Below are positions 1 through 7,972 of a stretch of 13,398 nucleotides of DNA, in pieces; position 1 is the first letter of the stretch; every line of letters starts with the position of its first letter. The DNA comes from Parvibaculum sp. (GTDB lineage Bacteria; Pseudomonadota; Alphaproteobacteria; Parvibaculales; Parvibaculaceae), in the NCBI GenBank assembly GCA_014359855.1, contig JACIYQ010000276.1:1-13398 (forward strand). Direction: 5' to 3'. The translations under genes were made by a program, and so were the position numbers. Below the pieces are notes generated by a model. It was given only the letters and a program-made list of their open reading frames with translations, was not told the origin of the DNA and ran no database searches.

Positions 1-677
1 ACATGCCGGCTCTCGTCGCGCATCACGTTGAAGGTGAGCTGCTTCAGCAGCGGGCAGGTCGTGGTGCGGTACATGTTGTTGAAGGCGCCGAGCGCGAGGC
101 CCTCGACGATCATGTTCATGCCGATCATCACCTTCTCGTAGCGGTCGGACTGAAGCGTCACGTCGATGAGCTGCTTCAGCCAGGGTGACATCGGATAGAT
201 GATCGCGATCTTGTTGCAATACTTCGAATAGACCTCGACATGCCGCGCTTCGTCCATCGTCTGCGTCGCTGCATAGAGCTTCGCGCCCTCATCCGGCACG
301 GAATGCGTCACGCAGGCCGCCGTCATCAGCGCGCCCTGTTCGCCATGCAGGAATTGCGACAGCAGCTGCGCGGTCGAATGCGCGGTAAAGGTCTCCTGCT
401 GCGACTTCGAGAGCTTCTTGAAGAACGGCATCTTGTGATAGATGTCGCTGTCGTTCGCGATCAGCGGACGGGAAGGGTCCACCTGCGTGTCCCAGGGTAG
501 CAGATCGTCCGAGTCCCACTGGTTCTGCTTTGCCCGCTTGTAGAGATCCTCGACCTTGTCTTCGGAGAAGATGTAGTCGAACGTCCAGGCGATATCCATC
601 GGATTGCGGTAGATGTCGTCCGGCGTCATCGTCACTTTCCAGTCGCCCTTGTTCACGACCTTCGCTTTCGCACTCAT
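1..677 (-). CDS. Ferritin-like (R2-like) diiron protein, probable oxygenase/oxidase, C-terminus cut by window edge
   Basis: The 225 complete residues visible carry two carboxylate/histidine half-sites of a four-helix-bundle diiron protein. They are E113 (in HGEQGA) with E143 and H146 (DEARH), then E192 (VEGLALG) with E222 and H225 (DESRH). In both halves the Glu-to-Glu distance is exactly 30 residues and the His follows the second Glu by three. This is the layout of the ribonucleotide-reductase R2, bacterial multicomponent monooxygenase and R2-like oxidase superfamily. Such proteins bind two irons and activate O2. I cannot assign the substrate. The start at 677 is supported by a strong AGGAGG at 684-689. 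No signal peptide is seen, so it should be cytoplasmic. A ferredoxin gene lies 60 bases upstream on the same strand and is the obvious electron donor. An AurF-like N-oxygenase or a plain oxidase are alternatives. The diiron fold is well supported and the reaction is unknown. Confidence 0.85.
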   Translation of the reverse strand, partial: MSAKAKVVNKGDWKVTMTPDDIYRNPMDIAWTFDYIFSEDKVEDLYKRAKQNQWDSDDLLPWDTQVDPSRPLIANDSDIYHKMPFFKKLSKSQQETFTAHSTAQLLSQFLHGEQGALMTAACVTHSVPDEGAKLYAATQTMDEARHVEVYSKYCNKIAIIYPMSPWLKQLIDVTLQSDRYEKVMIGMNMIVEGLALGAFNNMYRTTTCPLLKQLTFNVMRDESRH

Positions 678-683
678 GGCCTT

Positions 684-689
684 CCTCCT
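684..689 (-). promoter_or_regulatory. Ribosome binding site of the diiron protein gene
   Basis: The minus strand reads AGGAGG here, ending six bases before the ATG at 677. This is close to a perfect Shine-Dalgarno sequence. It fixes the start and suggests strong translation of this gene compared with the ferredoxin upstream of it. Confidence 0.75.
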
Positions 690-737
690 GATTTGGGCCG
701 CTTGCCGTTCTTCTTGCGGCCGGGGTTCTCGTTCGTT

Positions 738-1058
738 TCAGTACTGACGGGCAGGCGTGCGCACGACGAGGCCGTCGAGCGATGGGGCCACCTTGATCTG
801 GCATGAGAGCCGACTGTTCGGATGCACGTCGAAGGCGAAATCGAGCATGTCGCGCTCGAGTTCATCCATCGGGGTCAGCTTTTCGAACCAGCCGTCTTCG
901 ACATAGACATGGCACGTGGCGCAGGCGCAGGCCCCGCCGCAGTCGCCTTCGATGCCGGGAATGGTGTAGCGGGTCGCACCTTCCATGACGGAGAGCCCCT
1001 CCGCCACGTCGACCGTGTGTTCCGTGCCGTTGTTTTCGATATAGGTAATCCTGGTCAT
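738..1058 (-). CDS. [2Fe-2S] ferredoxin, adrenodoxin type
   Basis: The product is a 106-residue soluble electron carrier. Cluster ligands are C40, C46, C49 and C86 in the arrangement Cx5Cx2Cx36C, which is the adrenodoxin/putidaredoxin pattern rather than the plant type. An extra cysteine, C44, lies inside the ligand loop. The acidic stretch after the loop (MDELERDMLD, about 64-73) matches the helix that docks redox partners in this family. Such ferredoxins pass electrons from an NAD(P)H-dependent reductase to P450s, oxygenases or Fe-S assembly. Its stop is 60 bases upstream of the diiron protein gene on the same strand, so the likely client is that protein. No reductase is visible in the window. 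The start at 1058 gives the usual ferredoxin N-terminus (MTRITY). An in-frame ATG at 1115 would add 19 residues unlike the family and was not chosen. The ribosome binding site is weak. Confidence 0.92.
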   Translation of the reverse strand: MTRITYIENNGTEHTVDVAEGLSVMEGATRYTIPGIEGDCGGACACATCHVYVEDGWFEKLTPMDELERDMLDFAFDVHPNSRLSCQIKVAPSLDGLVVRTPARQY

Positions 1059-1424
1059 CTCGGTACTCAGCCACTCTCTTCCCGGGGCCCGGTTGCTTCC
1101 GGGGCTGATATCCATAAAAAAATTGTACCTATTTCCCGTCCCCCGGCTCCGCGACAGAATGTCCGTTGGCCGCCCGGCCCATGCGGCAGATTGTCCATTG
1201 CTGCGGACGCAAAAAGCTTGCTGCAACAGCGAAATCCGCGCGCGGGCAATCTTGTCCGTGTACGGAGGAAAAGCGCCCGCCCGGCACGCCTGTCCCGAGG
1301 CGGGGCGACTCAAATTGGCGGCGGATCGTGGCAAATCCGCCGCTCCCCGGGGCCGGGATTTGCTGTAAGCTGACTTAAATAGTGGTTGAAGGGCGAACCC
1401 GCCCCCTCTTGAAGGCGCATTGGC
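1059..1424. other. Divergent intergenic spacer between the ferredoxin and the small secreted protein
   Basis: This stretch of about 366 bases contains no convincing gene on either strand. It must hold the promoters for the ferredoxin (leftward) and the small secreted protein (rightward), but I see no sigma-70-like pair I would commit to. It contains a short A-tract around 1115-1122 and the inverted repeat listed separately at 1318-1343. Confidence 0.6.
1318..1343. repeat. Perfect 9-bp inverted repeat (hairpin or operator)
   Basis: The arms GCGGCGGAT (1318-1326) and ATCCGCCGC (1335-1343) are perfect reverse complements, separated by eight bases. There is no T-run after it on either strand, and both flanking genes read away from it. 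A simple intrinsic terminator is therefore unlikely. It could be a protein-binding dyad or a hairpin in the 5' leader of the small secreted protein gene, whose ATG is about 80 bases downstream. Confidence 0.5.
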
Positions 1425-1769
1425 ATGAGCGGAAAGAACTTGTTTCTCGGTATCGCGTTGGCATCGGCTCTGCCCCTGCTCGCCGTTTCGGCTGCCCTCG
1501 CCGAGGAGCCGGCAGCGGCCCCCTCGGGCGACATCCATTACGAGACGGCGGACCCCGTGGACTCGCCTCCGGTCAACTATCGCTCCGACGTCGAAGAGGA
1601 ATTCGACACGCCTGAAAATCGCGATGCGGAAATGTATGCCGAAGAATATGAGCGGCGGCAGCGCGAGGAGAAGATCCGCAAGCAGGAGCAGCTCGACCGG
1701 ATCCAGGACTTCACCTCCGGCGCCCGGACGACCGATGGCGTCACGCCGGATGGCGGCTTCGGCCGCTGA
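1425..1769 (+). CDS. Small secreted, highly charged hypothetical protein
   Basis: This is a 114-residue protein I do not recognise. Residues 1-26 form a clear Sec signal peptide: a Lys at position 4, a hydrophobic core from about 6 to 25, and an ALA cleavage site before EE. The mature part (about 88 residues) is very hydrophilic. It begins with a Pro/Ala-rich stretch, then an acidic region, then a Glu/Arg/Lys/Gln-rich segment (about 65-93) that should be helical and possibly coiled-coil. It ends in a Gly-rich tail. No cysteines are present and no lipobox is seen, so a periplasmic location is likely. GAAGG at 1411-1415 is a plausible ribosome binding site nine bases before the ATG. The gene converges on tamB, with only 12 bases between the two stops. 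This suggests possible mutual transcriptional interference but does not prove a shared role. Confidence 0.75.
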   Translation: MSGKNLFLGIALASALPLLAVSAALAEEPAAAPSGDIHYETADPVDSPPVNYRSDVEEEFDTPENRDAEMYAEEYERRQREEKIRKQEQLDRIQDFTSGARTTDGVTPDGGFGR

Positions 1770-1781
1770 CAAGACAATGAC

Positions 1782-4700
1782 TCAGTAGTCCCACTTCCAG
1801 TTGACGCCGACGTCGCTTGAGGCGTCGTTGCCGATCTTTGTGTCGACGCTGATATTGTCGGTGATGTCGACCTCGATCTTCACGTTCGAGTCGCTTGCCA
1901 GCGCGCCCTGTTCGACGCCCACATAGACGCCCTCGCGCAGATATTTCCCGGCCGAAACGGTGGTGCCTCCGGAAGCGCCCGTGTCGACGCGCAACACGTC
2001 GAGACCGAGCTCGTTCTGTATGTTGCTCAGGAGGCCGAAGCCGCCGATGCCGCCGCCGGAAAGCTCCGCCGCCGTATTGGCAAGCTGCGCCGCCTCGAAG
2101 GCGCTGAGTTCGCCCACATTCTTCCCGAACAGGATGCGCGAGATGATCTCGTCGCGCGGCAGCGACGGCTCGGAGGTGAGGTCGATCGCGGGCGATGAGC
2201 CGCGCCCGCTGACGCCGGCTGTCGCGCTGAAGTCGCTGCGCGAATAGACCAGCGCGATGTCGATATTCGGGTCGATCGGCTTCTCGCCCGCAAAGGCCAC
2301 GCTCCCGCGCTTCAGTGTGAATGTCTTGCCCGCGAAATCGAGCGTGCCCCGCTCGGCGGTGAGTTTTCCATCGAGCACCGGATCCTCGGCAAGGCCGGTC
2401 GCTGTCACCGAGCCCGTCCACAGCGAATTGACGCCGCGCCCCGTCACCTGCGCGGGCGGACTGCCGATCCGGAGCGTCACGTCCAGCATCATCGGCAAGG
2501 GCGGCGTCTCCTGCGGATCTTCCACAACCTCCTCGCCCGGCCCCTGAACCTCGATCACGTCGATATGCGGCACGCCGCCCCCGATCCGGTCTGGAATGCG
2601 GAAGCGCGCGGTCGTCGTCGTCAGCTCGCCTTCGAGGCGCAGCGGCTCCTCGAGGCTCGCCGGAAGCGCTTGCCCCGTCAGCGTGAGCGTGCCGTCCATG
2701 CCGAGCACGAGGTCGCGCCGCCGGACCATCTCCATCTTGTCGAGCTGCACCCGCATGCTGACGGCGTCCGCCGCATCGGCCGCAAGCGACACCGTGCCCT
2801 CCGCCTCGATCCGGCCCTGCCCCGCGTCGCGCGCGCTCATCGTGAAGCGCAGCCGCTCGCTTCGTTCCCCCTCCACCGTGATGTCGAGATCGCGCATCGC
2901 CGTGCCGGTCTCGAAATTCTCGAACGTGCCGTTCCGCAGGGTTGCCCGCCCCGAAACCAGCGGCGCCGAAATGTCGCCTTCCGCCCGGAGCGCGACATCC
3001 GTATCGCCCGTGAGCCTTTGTCCAGGCAGGTCGGCAAGCGCCATCAGCGACGCCATCGGCCCCTGCCAGGTGAGCGAAGCTTCGACGGGCCCGCGTGCCG
3101 CCGCCACCGGCCATGCGCCTTGCGGGTCGCGTATCAGCGGCAGCGATCCGTCGAGCATGAAGGGTTCTTTTGAAATGCCGCGTGCCCGCGCCGAAATTTC
3201 GAGCCGCCGCTTCGCCCATGTAGCTTCCAGCGTCGCGCCGAAGGCGGGAAGCCGGTCGAGCCCCGCTTCCGTCAGCACCACATCCTCGAAGGAGAGATTG
3301 AATTGGCCTCCCTCGCGGCCCGTGTCGAGCTCGGCCTCGCCCGAGATCGTGCCGCCCACCGCCTTCATCGGCAGGAAGGGCACGACGAGTTCGACCGGCA
3401 GCGTCGTGAGCGTCGCGTCGATCGTCGCGGCACGCGGCCGGAGCGTCAGCGAGGCATCGAGGCGGCCGGGGCCTTTCGGCCCGGCAAAGTCGAGCGCGAG
3501 GCTCTTTGTCCGCGTCAGTCCCTCTTTCAGTTCGACGGTCGCGGGCGAGGCGAGCACGGCCCGCGCCTCTCCCACCTGCACCTCGAAGCGGTTGAGCGTC
3601 ACGCCGGAAGTTTCGTACAGCGCTTCCGCGTCGAGCGCCACGGGTTCCGTCTCCAGGGTCAGCCGCTCGCCCCGGAGCGCCGCCGAAATCGCGATCCGGT
3701 CGAAGGGGCCTTTCGCGCTCGCCGTCATTTCCGTGAAGCGCGTGTTGCCGCTGCCGCCGCCTTCCGCCGAGACCCGCGCGTCGAGCACGCCCTTGCCGAA
3801 GGCATCCGACACGCTTGCTTCCGCTTTCACGCGCTCCAGCGTCACACTGTCGGTGAGTTGCATGTCGATCTTGCGCGAGGTGAGACGCGCCTGCGCGCTC
3901 TGCGTGCCGTCCCGCGCATCGAGGGCGATCTCGATCGTCGCGCTGCCCTCCGTCGCGATGCCCGCAAGCGCGCCGAGCGGCTGCAGCGCCACGCGTTCGC
4001 CGTCGAGCCTGCCGGTCAGAAGCCCGGCATGGGAAACGGCCATGTCGCCCTGGAGCCGCGCGCCGAAAAGATTGGCGTCGATGCGCTCAAACCGCGCGCC
4101 GCCCTCCGGCGGCAGCGTGAGCTCGGTGTCGAGCCGTGCCGTGCCGTCGGCGCCCTTCACCGTGAAGGAGACCGGTCCCTTGCCCTGACTTATATCCGCC
4201 TTGAGCCTTGCCTCGCGTGCATCCATGCCGCCAAGCGTGCCCTTTGTCAGCGCCGCATCGAGCGCGAGACCCGGCCTCTCCATGCTTCCCGACAGAAGCG
4301 CCGTCGCATCGAGCGCGCCGCTCGCCACGCCAGCCGCGATCCCGGAAATCTCGTCTGCCGCGATCCGCGCCTCGCCATCGAGCGCGCCTCCCGCATCGAG
4401 ACTGAATTGTCCCTCCGCCGTAAAACCTTGCGCCGCCTTGAGCGTGACGCTGGATGCGGAAAAGCCGCCATCCGCGCCAAAGGCGAGGTCCGCCTTTCCG
4501 CGCAGGCCTTCGGCGAGCAATGCGTCGAGGCTTTCATCGCCCGTCTCAATGGCGCTCGTTTCGAGCGCGACGCCCGCGGCGCCGCCGGTCTCGTCATAGC
4601 GCAGCCCCGCAACGGTGAGCATGCCCTTGCCCGTCAGGCGCTGTCCGGCCATTTCGCCAAGGGGGGCAAGATCGGTGATCTCCGCCCGTCCATCGCCGGC

Positions 4701-5981
4701 GATCGCGAAGCCGTCCTCGCCATCCGTCATCTCGCCGCTGAAGCGCGCCACGCCCACTTCCGTTTTCAGCACCGCCTCGCCGATGCTGACTTGCGTGAAG
4801 CCGCTATCCGTATCGCCCTTGATCTGCCAGCCCGCCACGTCGAGAAGCGTGGTATCCTCGAGTCCGGCAACCCTGCCGAGCCCCGTCAGCGTGCCTTCCA
4901 CGTCGAGCGCCCATCGCGCCTCTTGCGCCGCTTCCACCATGCCCGAGCCAGTCAGCGCGAGCGCGCCCGCTTCCGCGTTCAGCATCTCGATGTGATAGCT
5001 GCCCGCCTCCCGCGCCGCGATCTTGCCTTCGATGCGCGCATGGCGCGGTGCGGCCCCTCCGGGGACGGCGGCAAAGTCGAGCGTCTCCGCAACGAGAGTG
5101 CCTGCCGCATCCACCGCGACATTGAGATTGGTGTTCTCCGCGATCCCGCCATGCGCCTTCGCGTCGAGCGTCAGCGCCTCTCCCGCATCGAGCCTCGCGC
5201 GCCCGGTCATGAGCCCCGCAAGGCTCTGGCCCTCGGCTGTGAGCGTCACATGGTCGAACTCGCGCATCCCGGTCAGCGCCGCCGCGATGCCGGGCTTGTC
5301 CTTGCTGCCGTCTTCCGCGTCGATTTTGAGACGCCCGCGTTCCGGACCGTTCACATAAGAGATGTCGGCATCGATCCGCCCCGGCGTTTCGTCCGTCCGC
5401 CGGGCCTGCAGCGTGAGCGCGCTGCCGCCGCGCGTCATCGCCAGCGCGCCCTCCGCCTCGAAGGCGACGGCCTCGCCAATGACGGGCTGCCCGATCGAAA
5501 TGCCTTTCGTCTCGAAGCTGTCGAACACGATCTCGAAGGGAAGGGCGGTCAGCGAAAATCCGCCATCCGCCGTACTCTCCTCGCCGCCTTCCGGTAGCCG
5601 TGCGACGTCGAGCCCGGTCACGTCGAGCCGCGTCGCATGGAACTGGCCTTGCCACAGCGCGAGCGGCTGCCAGTCGAGTTCGGCCTGGTCGAGCCGGAGC
5701 CAGGTTCCTTGCGCATCGGCGATGGTCAGACCTTCGAGACGCAGCCGCGCGGGCCAGGCGCCACCGATGTCGCCGATCTCGACCTTCGTCCCGCCCGAAT
5801 TCACCGCGTCGAGCGCGATCTGAAGAAGCGCATGCCGGAGCGGCGCGATGTTGAGAAGCCCGGCGCCGAGCGCGACGAGCGCGAGCGCAAATCCGGCAAG
5901 CATGAAGACGAGCGCCATTACGGCGCCTGCGATCCGTCGGGTGCGCCCGCGCTCGCGCGAATATGTCTCCGCCCGCGCCAT
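1782..5981 (-). CDS. tamB: TamB-family translocation and assembly protein (DUF490)
   Basis: The product has 1399 residues, in the range of TamB/AsmA-like proteins. Residues 1-16 are basic and 17-43 form a single transmembrane anchor in the inner membrane. The rest is a long run of short alternating beta-type segments with family-typical elements, such as GLTIADAQGTWLRLDQ near the N-terminus, forming a hydrophobic-grooved periplasmic bridge. The C-terminal DUF490 domain is recognisable from the LPRDEIISRILFGK motif (around residue 1275) and the terminal NWKWDY strand, which pairs with the TamA barrel. Known relatives help insert outer-membrane proteins and carry phospholipid between membranes. 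The ATG at 5981 shares one base with the tamA stop (TGATG), so translation is likely coupled. The same frame stays open beyond this ATG into tamA sequence, but only this start gives the basic-plus-anchor N-terminus. Long open frames antisense to it are GC-rich shadows. Confidence 0.95.
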   Translation of the reverse strand: MARAETYSRERGRTRRIAGAVMALVFMLAGFALALVALGAGLLNIAPLRHALLQIALDAVNSGGTKVEIGDIGGAWPARLRLEGLTIADAQGTWLRLDQAELDWQPLALWQGQFHATRLDVTGLDVARLPEGGEESTADGGFSLTALPFEIVFDSFETKGISIGQPVIGEAVAFEAEGALAMTRGGSALTLQARRTDETPGRIDADISYVNGPERGRLKIDAEDGSKDKPGIAAALTGMREFDHVTLTAEGQSLAGLMTGRARLDAGEALTLDAKAHGGIAENTNLNVAVDAAGTLVAETLDFAAVPGGAAPRHARIEGKIAAREAGSYHIEMLNAEAGALALTGSGMVEAAQEARWALDVEGTLTGLGRVAGLEDTTLLDVAGWQIKGDTDSGFTQVSIGEAVLKTEVGVARFSGEMTDGEDGFAIAGDGRAEITDLAPLGEMAGQRLTGKGMLTVAGLRYDETGGAAGVALETSAIETGDESLDALLAEGLRGKADLAFGADGGFSASSVTLKAAQGFTAEGQFSLDAGGALDGEARIAADEISGIAAGVASGALDATALLSGSMERPGLALDAALTKGTLGGMDAREARLKADISQGKGPVSFTVKGADGTARLDTELTLPPEGGARFERIDANLFGARLQGDMAVSHAGLLTGRLDGERVALQPLGALAGIATEGSATIEIALDARDGTQSAQARLTSRKIDMQLTDSVTLERVKAEASVSDAFGKGVLDARVSAEGGGSGNTRFTEMTASAKGPFDRIAISAALRGERLTLETEPVALDAEALYETSGVTLNRFEVQVGEARAVLASPATVELKEGLTRTKSLALDFAGPKGPGRLDASLTLRPRAATIDATLTTLPVELVVPFLPMKAVGGTISGEAELDTGREGGQFNLSFEDVVLTEAGLDRLPAFGATLEATWAKRRLEISARARGISKEPFMLDGSLPLIRDPQGAWPVAAARGPVEASLTWQGPMASLMALADLPGQRLTGDTDVALRAEGDISAPLVSGRATLRNGTFENFETGTAMRDLDITVEGERSERLRFTMSARDAGQGRIEAEGTVSLAADAADAVSMRVQLDKMEMVRRRDLVLGMDGTLTLTGQALPASLEEPLRLEGELTTTTARFRIPDRIGGGVPHIDVIEVQGPGEEVVEDPQETPPLPMMLDVTLRIGSPPAQVTGRGVNSLWTGSVTATGLAEDPVLDGKLTAERGTLDFAGKTFTLKRGSVAFAGEKPIDPNIDIALVYSRSDFSATAGVSGRGSSPAIDLTSEPSLPRDEIISRILFGKNVGELSAFEAAQLANTAAELSGGGIGGFGLLSNIQNELGLDVLRVDTGASGGTTVSAGKYLREGVYVGVEQGALASDSNVKIEVDITDNISVDTKIGNDASSDVGVNWKWDY

Positions 5982-7825
5982 CAGAAAGCCTGCCCCAGCG
6001 AAACATAGATCTGGAATGCGTCGTCCACGCCCTTGCGCCGGTTGAGCGGGATCGCGACATCGGCGCGCACGGGGCCGACAGGCGTGTAGTAGCGCAGGCC
6101 GAGCCCCGCGCCCCAGAGCAGCGGATCGCTGAACGACGGCACGGTGTTTTCGAAGGCCTGTCCGCCATCGATGAAGGCGACAAGACCGATATCCTCGAAG
6201 GCGCGCCAGCGCGCTTCCGCATTCGCTTCGAGCACGGAGCGCCCGCCCGTCGGGTCGTTGTTTGCGTCGAGCGGCCCCGCCATCTGGTAGCCATAGCCGC
6301 GCACGGAACCGCCGCCGCCCGCATGGAAGCGCGTCGAGCCCGGCACATCCGCCGTGTCGTCCGCTGTGATCACGCCGTAGCGCCCGCGAAAGGCGAAGGT
6401 GATGTCCTCGGCGGGCGTGAGATAGGTCGAAGCCGTGCCTTCGAGTTTGGTGAAGGCCGTGGCCTTCTCGTCGCTGGTGCCGAAATAGGGCGTCCCCTGC
6501 AATGTCGCGCGCAAACCCTCCGTCGGATCGAGCAGGTCGTCCGAGGTGTCGTAGCGGAGCGTCAGCGGCACGCCGAAGAGCCGATGACCGATACGCCCGT
6601 TCGAATCTTCCGTCTGCGAGAGCTGGAAGGTCACGCCGAGCGATCCCGTCCACGTTTCGCTCAACACCCGTTCGAGCGAGACGCCCGTCTTGATGCGGTC
6701 TTCCTTGTAGGCCTCGCTGTCCTCATGCGCGATTTCAAAGGCAGCGAGCAGGCTCTGGTCGGGCCGGAGGAAGTGCGGTTTGCGGAAATCGGCCGTCGCC
6801 GATTGTTCGATCTCCGCGATGGAGAGTGCGAGCGTCAGCTTCTCGGCCCGGCCGAAGAGATTGCGGTGCTCCCAGCTCCCGGTCACGCCCGCGCCCTCGC
6901 TGGTCGACCATTTGACGCCGAGCCGCACCGTGCGCGCCTCGCGCTCCGTAAGCTCGATCCGCTGCGGCAGGGCGCCCTCTTCCGCCTCGCCGGATGAAAT
7001 CGCGATCCCCGAAAAGAGCCCCGTCGCCCTCAGCGCGTCCGCCGTCGCGTCCACCTGCGCGCGGCTATAGATCGTGCCGGGTTCGATTGCCGCGAGTTCG
7101 CGCACGTAGTCCTCGTCCGTGCGGCCCCCTTCATTCGTCACCAGCATCGGCCCGAAGAGATATCGCTCCCCCGCCGTGATGAAGAGCGTCGCATCGGCAA
7201 GGCTTGCCGAAAGATCGACGATGACGCGCCGCCGGTCGAGCTGCGCGTCCGGATAGCCATTATTGTAAAGATGCTGGATCGCCTGCTGCGTGAGGTCGAT
7301 CACGCGCTGCGCGGTTGCCGCGCGCTCCGGCTGCAGCCCGAGTTCCGTGGCGTCCTCGACGAGCCCCGGCCCGCCTTGCCTGTGCCCGCTATAGCGCATC
7401 GTGAAGCTGCGGATCATGGTGCGCGGCCCGAGCACCGCGAGATAGACGACCTCGAAAGCGCCGCCTTGCTCCTGCCTGACCGAGGCGCTCACGCTGCCAT
7501 TGTAATAGGCCTCCGAGCGCAGCACTTCCTTGAGCTGCTTTGCGTCTTCCTCCGCGCGGCGGCGAAGCTGCGCCAGCGTCGTCGGCGGCGGCACGCCGTC
7601 TTCCGCGTCCGGCCGCAGCGCCTGCGCCTCCTCCATCAGGCTGCGCAGGTAATCGGGAATGCGCCGCCCCTCGATCCGCGTGGTAAAGGCAATGGCACTT
7701 TCCGGCCGTTCCCAGGAATAGGCCTCGCGCTCGCCGCTCTCTGCCGTCTCCTCCGCATAAGCCGGTGCCGCCGCCAGCGCGGCGAGCAGAACGGCGATCG
7801 CGAAGTGTTTGATGGCAGCAGGCAA
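5981..7825 (-). CDS. tamA: TamA-family outer-membrane beta-barrel (BamA/Omp85 superfamily)
   Basis: This is a 614-residue Omp85-family protein. Residues 1-24 are a signal peptide ending AYA before EE. Residues of about 45-300 form the POTRA region, which faces the periplasm. From about 305 to the end is a 16-strand-type barrel with alternating strands, the lid-loop motif VRGY at 508-511 inside a glycine-rich context, and a C-terminal Phe (SLGQAF) that serves as the barrel assembly signal. TamA partners TamB in the translocation and assembly module, and the tamB gene follows with a one-base overlap. The best start is TTG at 7825. It directly precedes the Lys/His and hydrophobic core of the signal peptide, and AGAGG lies ten bases upstream. 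No in-frame ATG gives a sensible signal peptide. The non-AUG start may keep expression low. Confidence 0.95.
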   Translation of the reverse strand: MPAAIKHFAIAVLLAALAAAPAYAEETAESGEREAYSWERPESAIAFTTRIEGRRIPDYLRSLMEEAQALRPDAEDGVPPPTTLAQLRRRAEEDAKQLKEVLRSEAYYNGSVSASVRQEQGGAFEVVYLAVLGPRTMIRSFTMRYSGHRQGGPGLVEDATELGLQPERAATAQRVIDLTQQAIQHLYNNGYPDAQLDRRRVIVDLSASLADATLFITAGERYLFGPMLVTNEGGRTDEDYVRELAAIEPGTIYSRAQVDATADALRATGLFSGIAISSGEAEEGALPQRIELTEREARTVRLGVKWSTSEGAGVTGSWEHRNLFGRAEKLTLALSIAEIEQSATADFRKPHFLRPDQSLLAAFEIAHEDSEAYKEDRIKTGVSLERVLSETWTGSLGVTFQLSQTEDSNGRIGHRLFGVPLTLRYDTSDDLLDPTEGLRATLQGTPYFGTSDEKATAFTKLEGTASTYLTPAEDITFAFRGRYGVITADDTADVPGSTRFHAGGGGSVRGYGYQMAGPLDANNDPTGGRSVLEANAEARWRAFEDIGLVAFIDGGQAFENTVPSFSDPLLWGAGLGLRYYTPVGPVRADVAIPLNRRKGVDDAFQIYVSLGQAF

Positions 7826-7835
7826 AAGCGCACAA

Positions 7836-7840
7836 CCTCT
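7836..7840 (-). promoter_or_regulatory. Ribosome binding site supporting the TTG start of tamA
   Basis: On the minus strand AGAGG ends ten bases before the TTG at 7825. It is the only Shine-Dalgarno-like sequence placed to serve a start that yields the complete signal peptide. It therefore supports TTG initiation. Confidence 0.5.
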
Positions 7841-7908
7841 CGAGTGCCCGGACGCGGCGGCCTTCCCAAGTGCCAGCCCCGCTCCCGGGCGTCAAGCATA
7901 CCCCGCCC

Positions 7909-7939
7909 TTGACCTTCCAGTTGCTGGAAGCGCTATCTT
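7909..7939 (+). promoter_or_regulatory. MerR/CueR-type copper-responsive promoter of copA
   Basis: A -35 element TTGACC (7909-7914) and a -10 element TATCTT (7934-7939) are separated by 19 bp. That over-long spacer is the hallmark of promoters activated by MerR-family regulators such as CueR, which underwind the DNA so that sigma-70 polymerase can use them. Between the elements, and overlapping the last base of the -35, lies the perfect palindrome CTTCCAG-TTG-CTGGAAG (7914-7930). Its CTTCC/GGAAG half-sites resemble known CueR operators. Its position directly upstream of a Cu(I) ATPase fits copper induction. The regulator gene is not in the window and must act in trans. Confidence 0.85.
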
Positions 7940-7956
7940 CCTGCCATTGACCGGAT

Positions 7957-7962
7957 AAGGAG
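7957..7962 (+). promoter_or_regulatory. Ribosome binding site of copA
   Basis: AAGGAG lies ten bases upstream of the ATG at 7973. It is the only good Shine-Dalgarno match near the start and it fixes the start of copA before its YHS domain. Confidence 0.7.
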
Positions 7963-7972
7963 AAATCGCGCG

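Noticed and set aside
738..1115. Upstream ATG at 1115 for the ferredoxin, giving 19 more residues
   Set aside because: The extension (MDISPGSNRAPGREW...) does not resemble ferredoxin N-termini and its ribosome binding site is poor. The ATG at 1058 matches the family.
1741..6653. Several long open frames on the plus strand and in other minus frames across tamB
   Set aside because: They are Arg/Ala/Pro-rich shadow frames of GC-rich coding DNA. Only the frame 1782-5981 gives a coherent TamB with its N-terminal anchor and DUF490 end.
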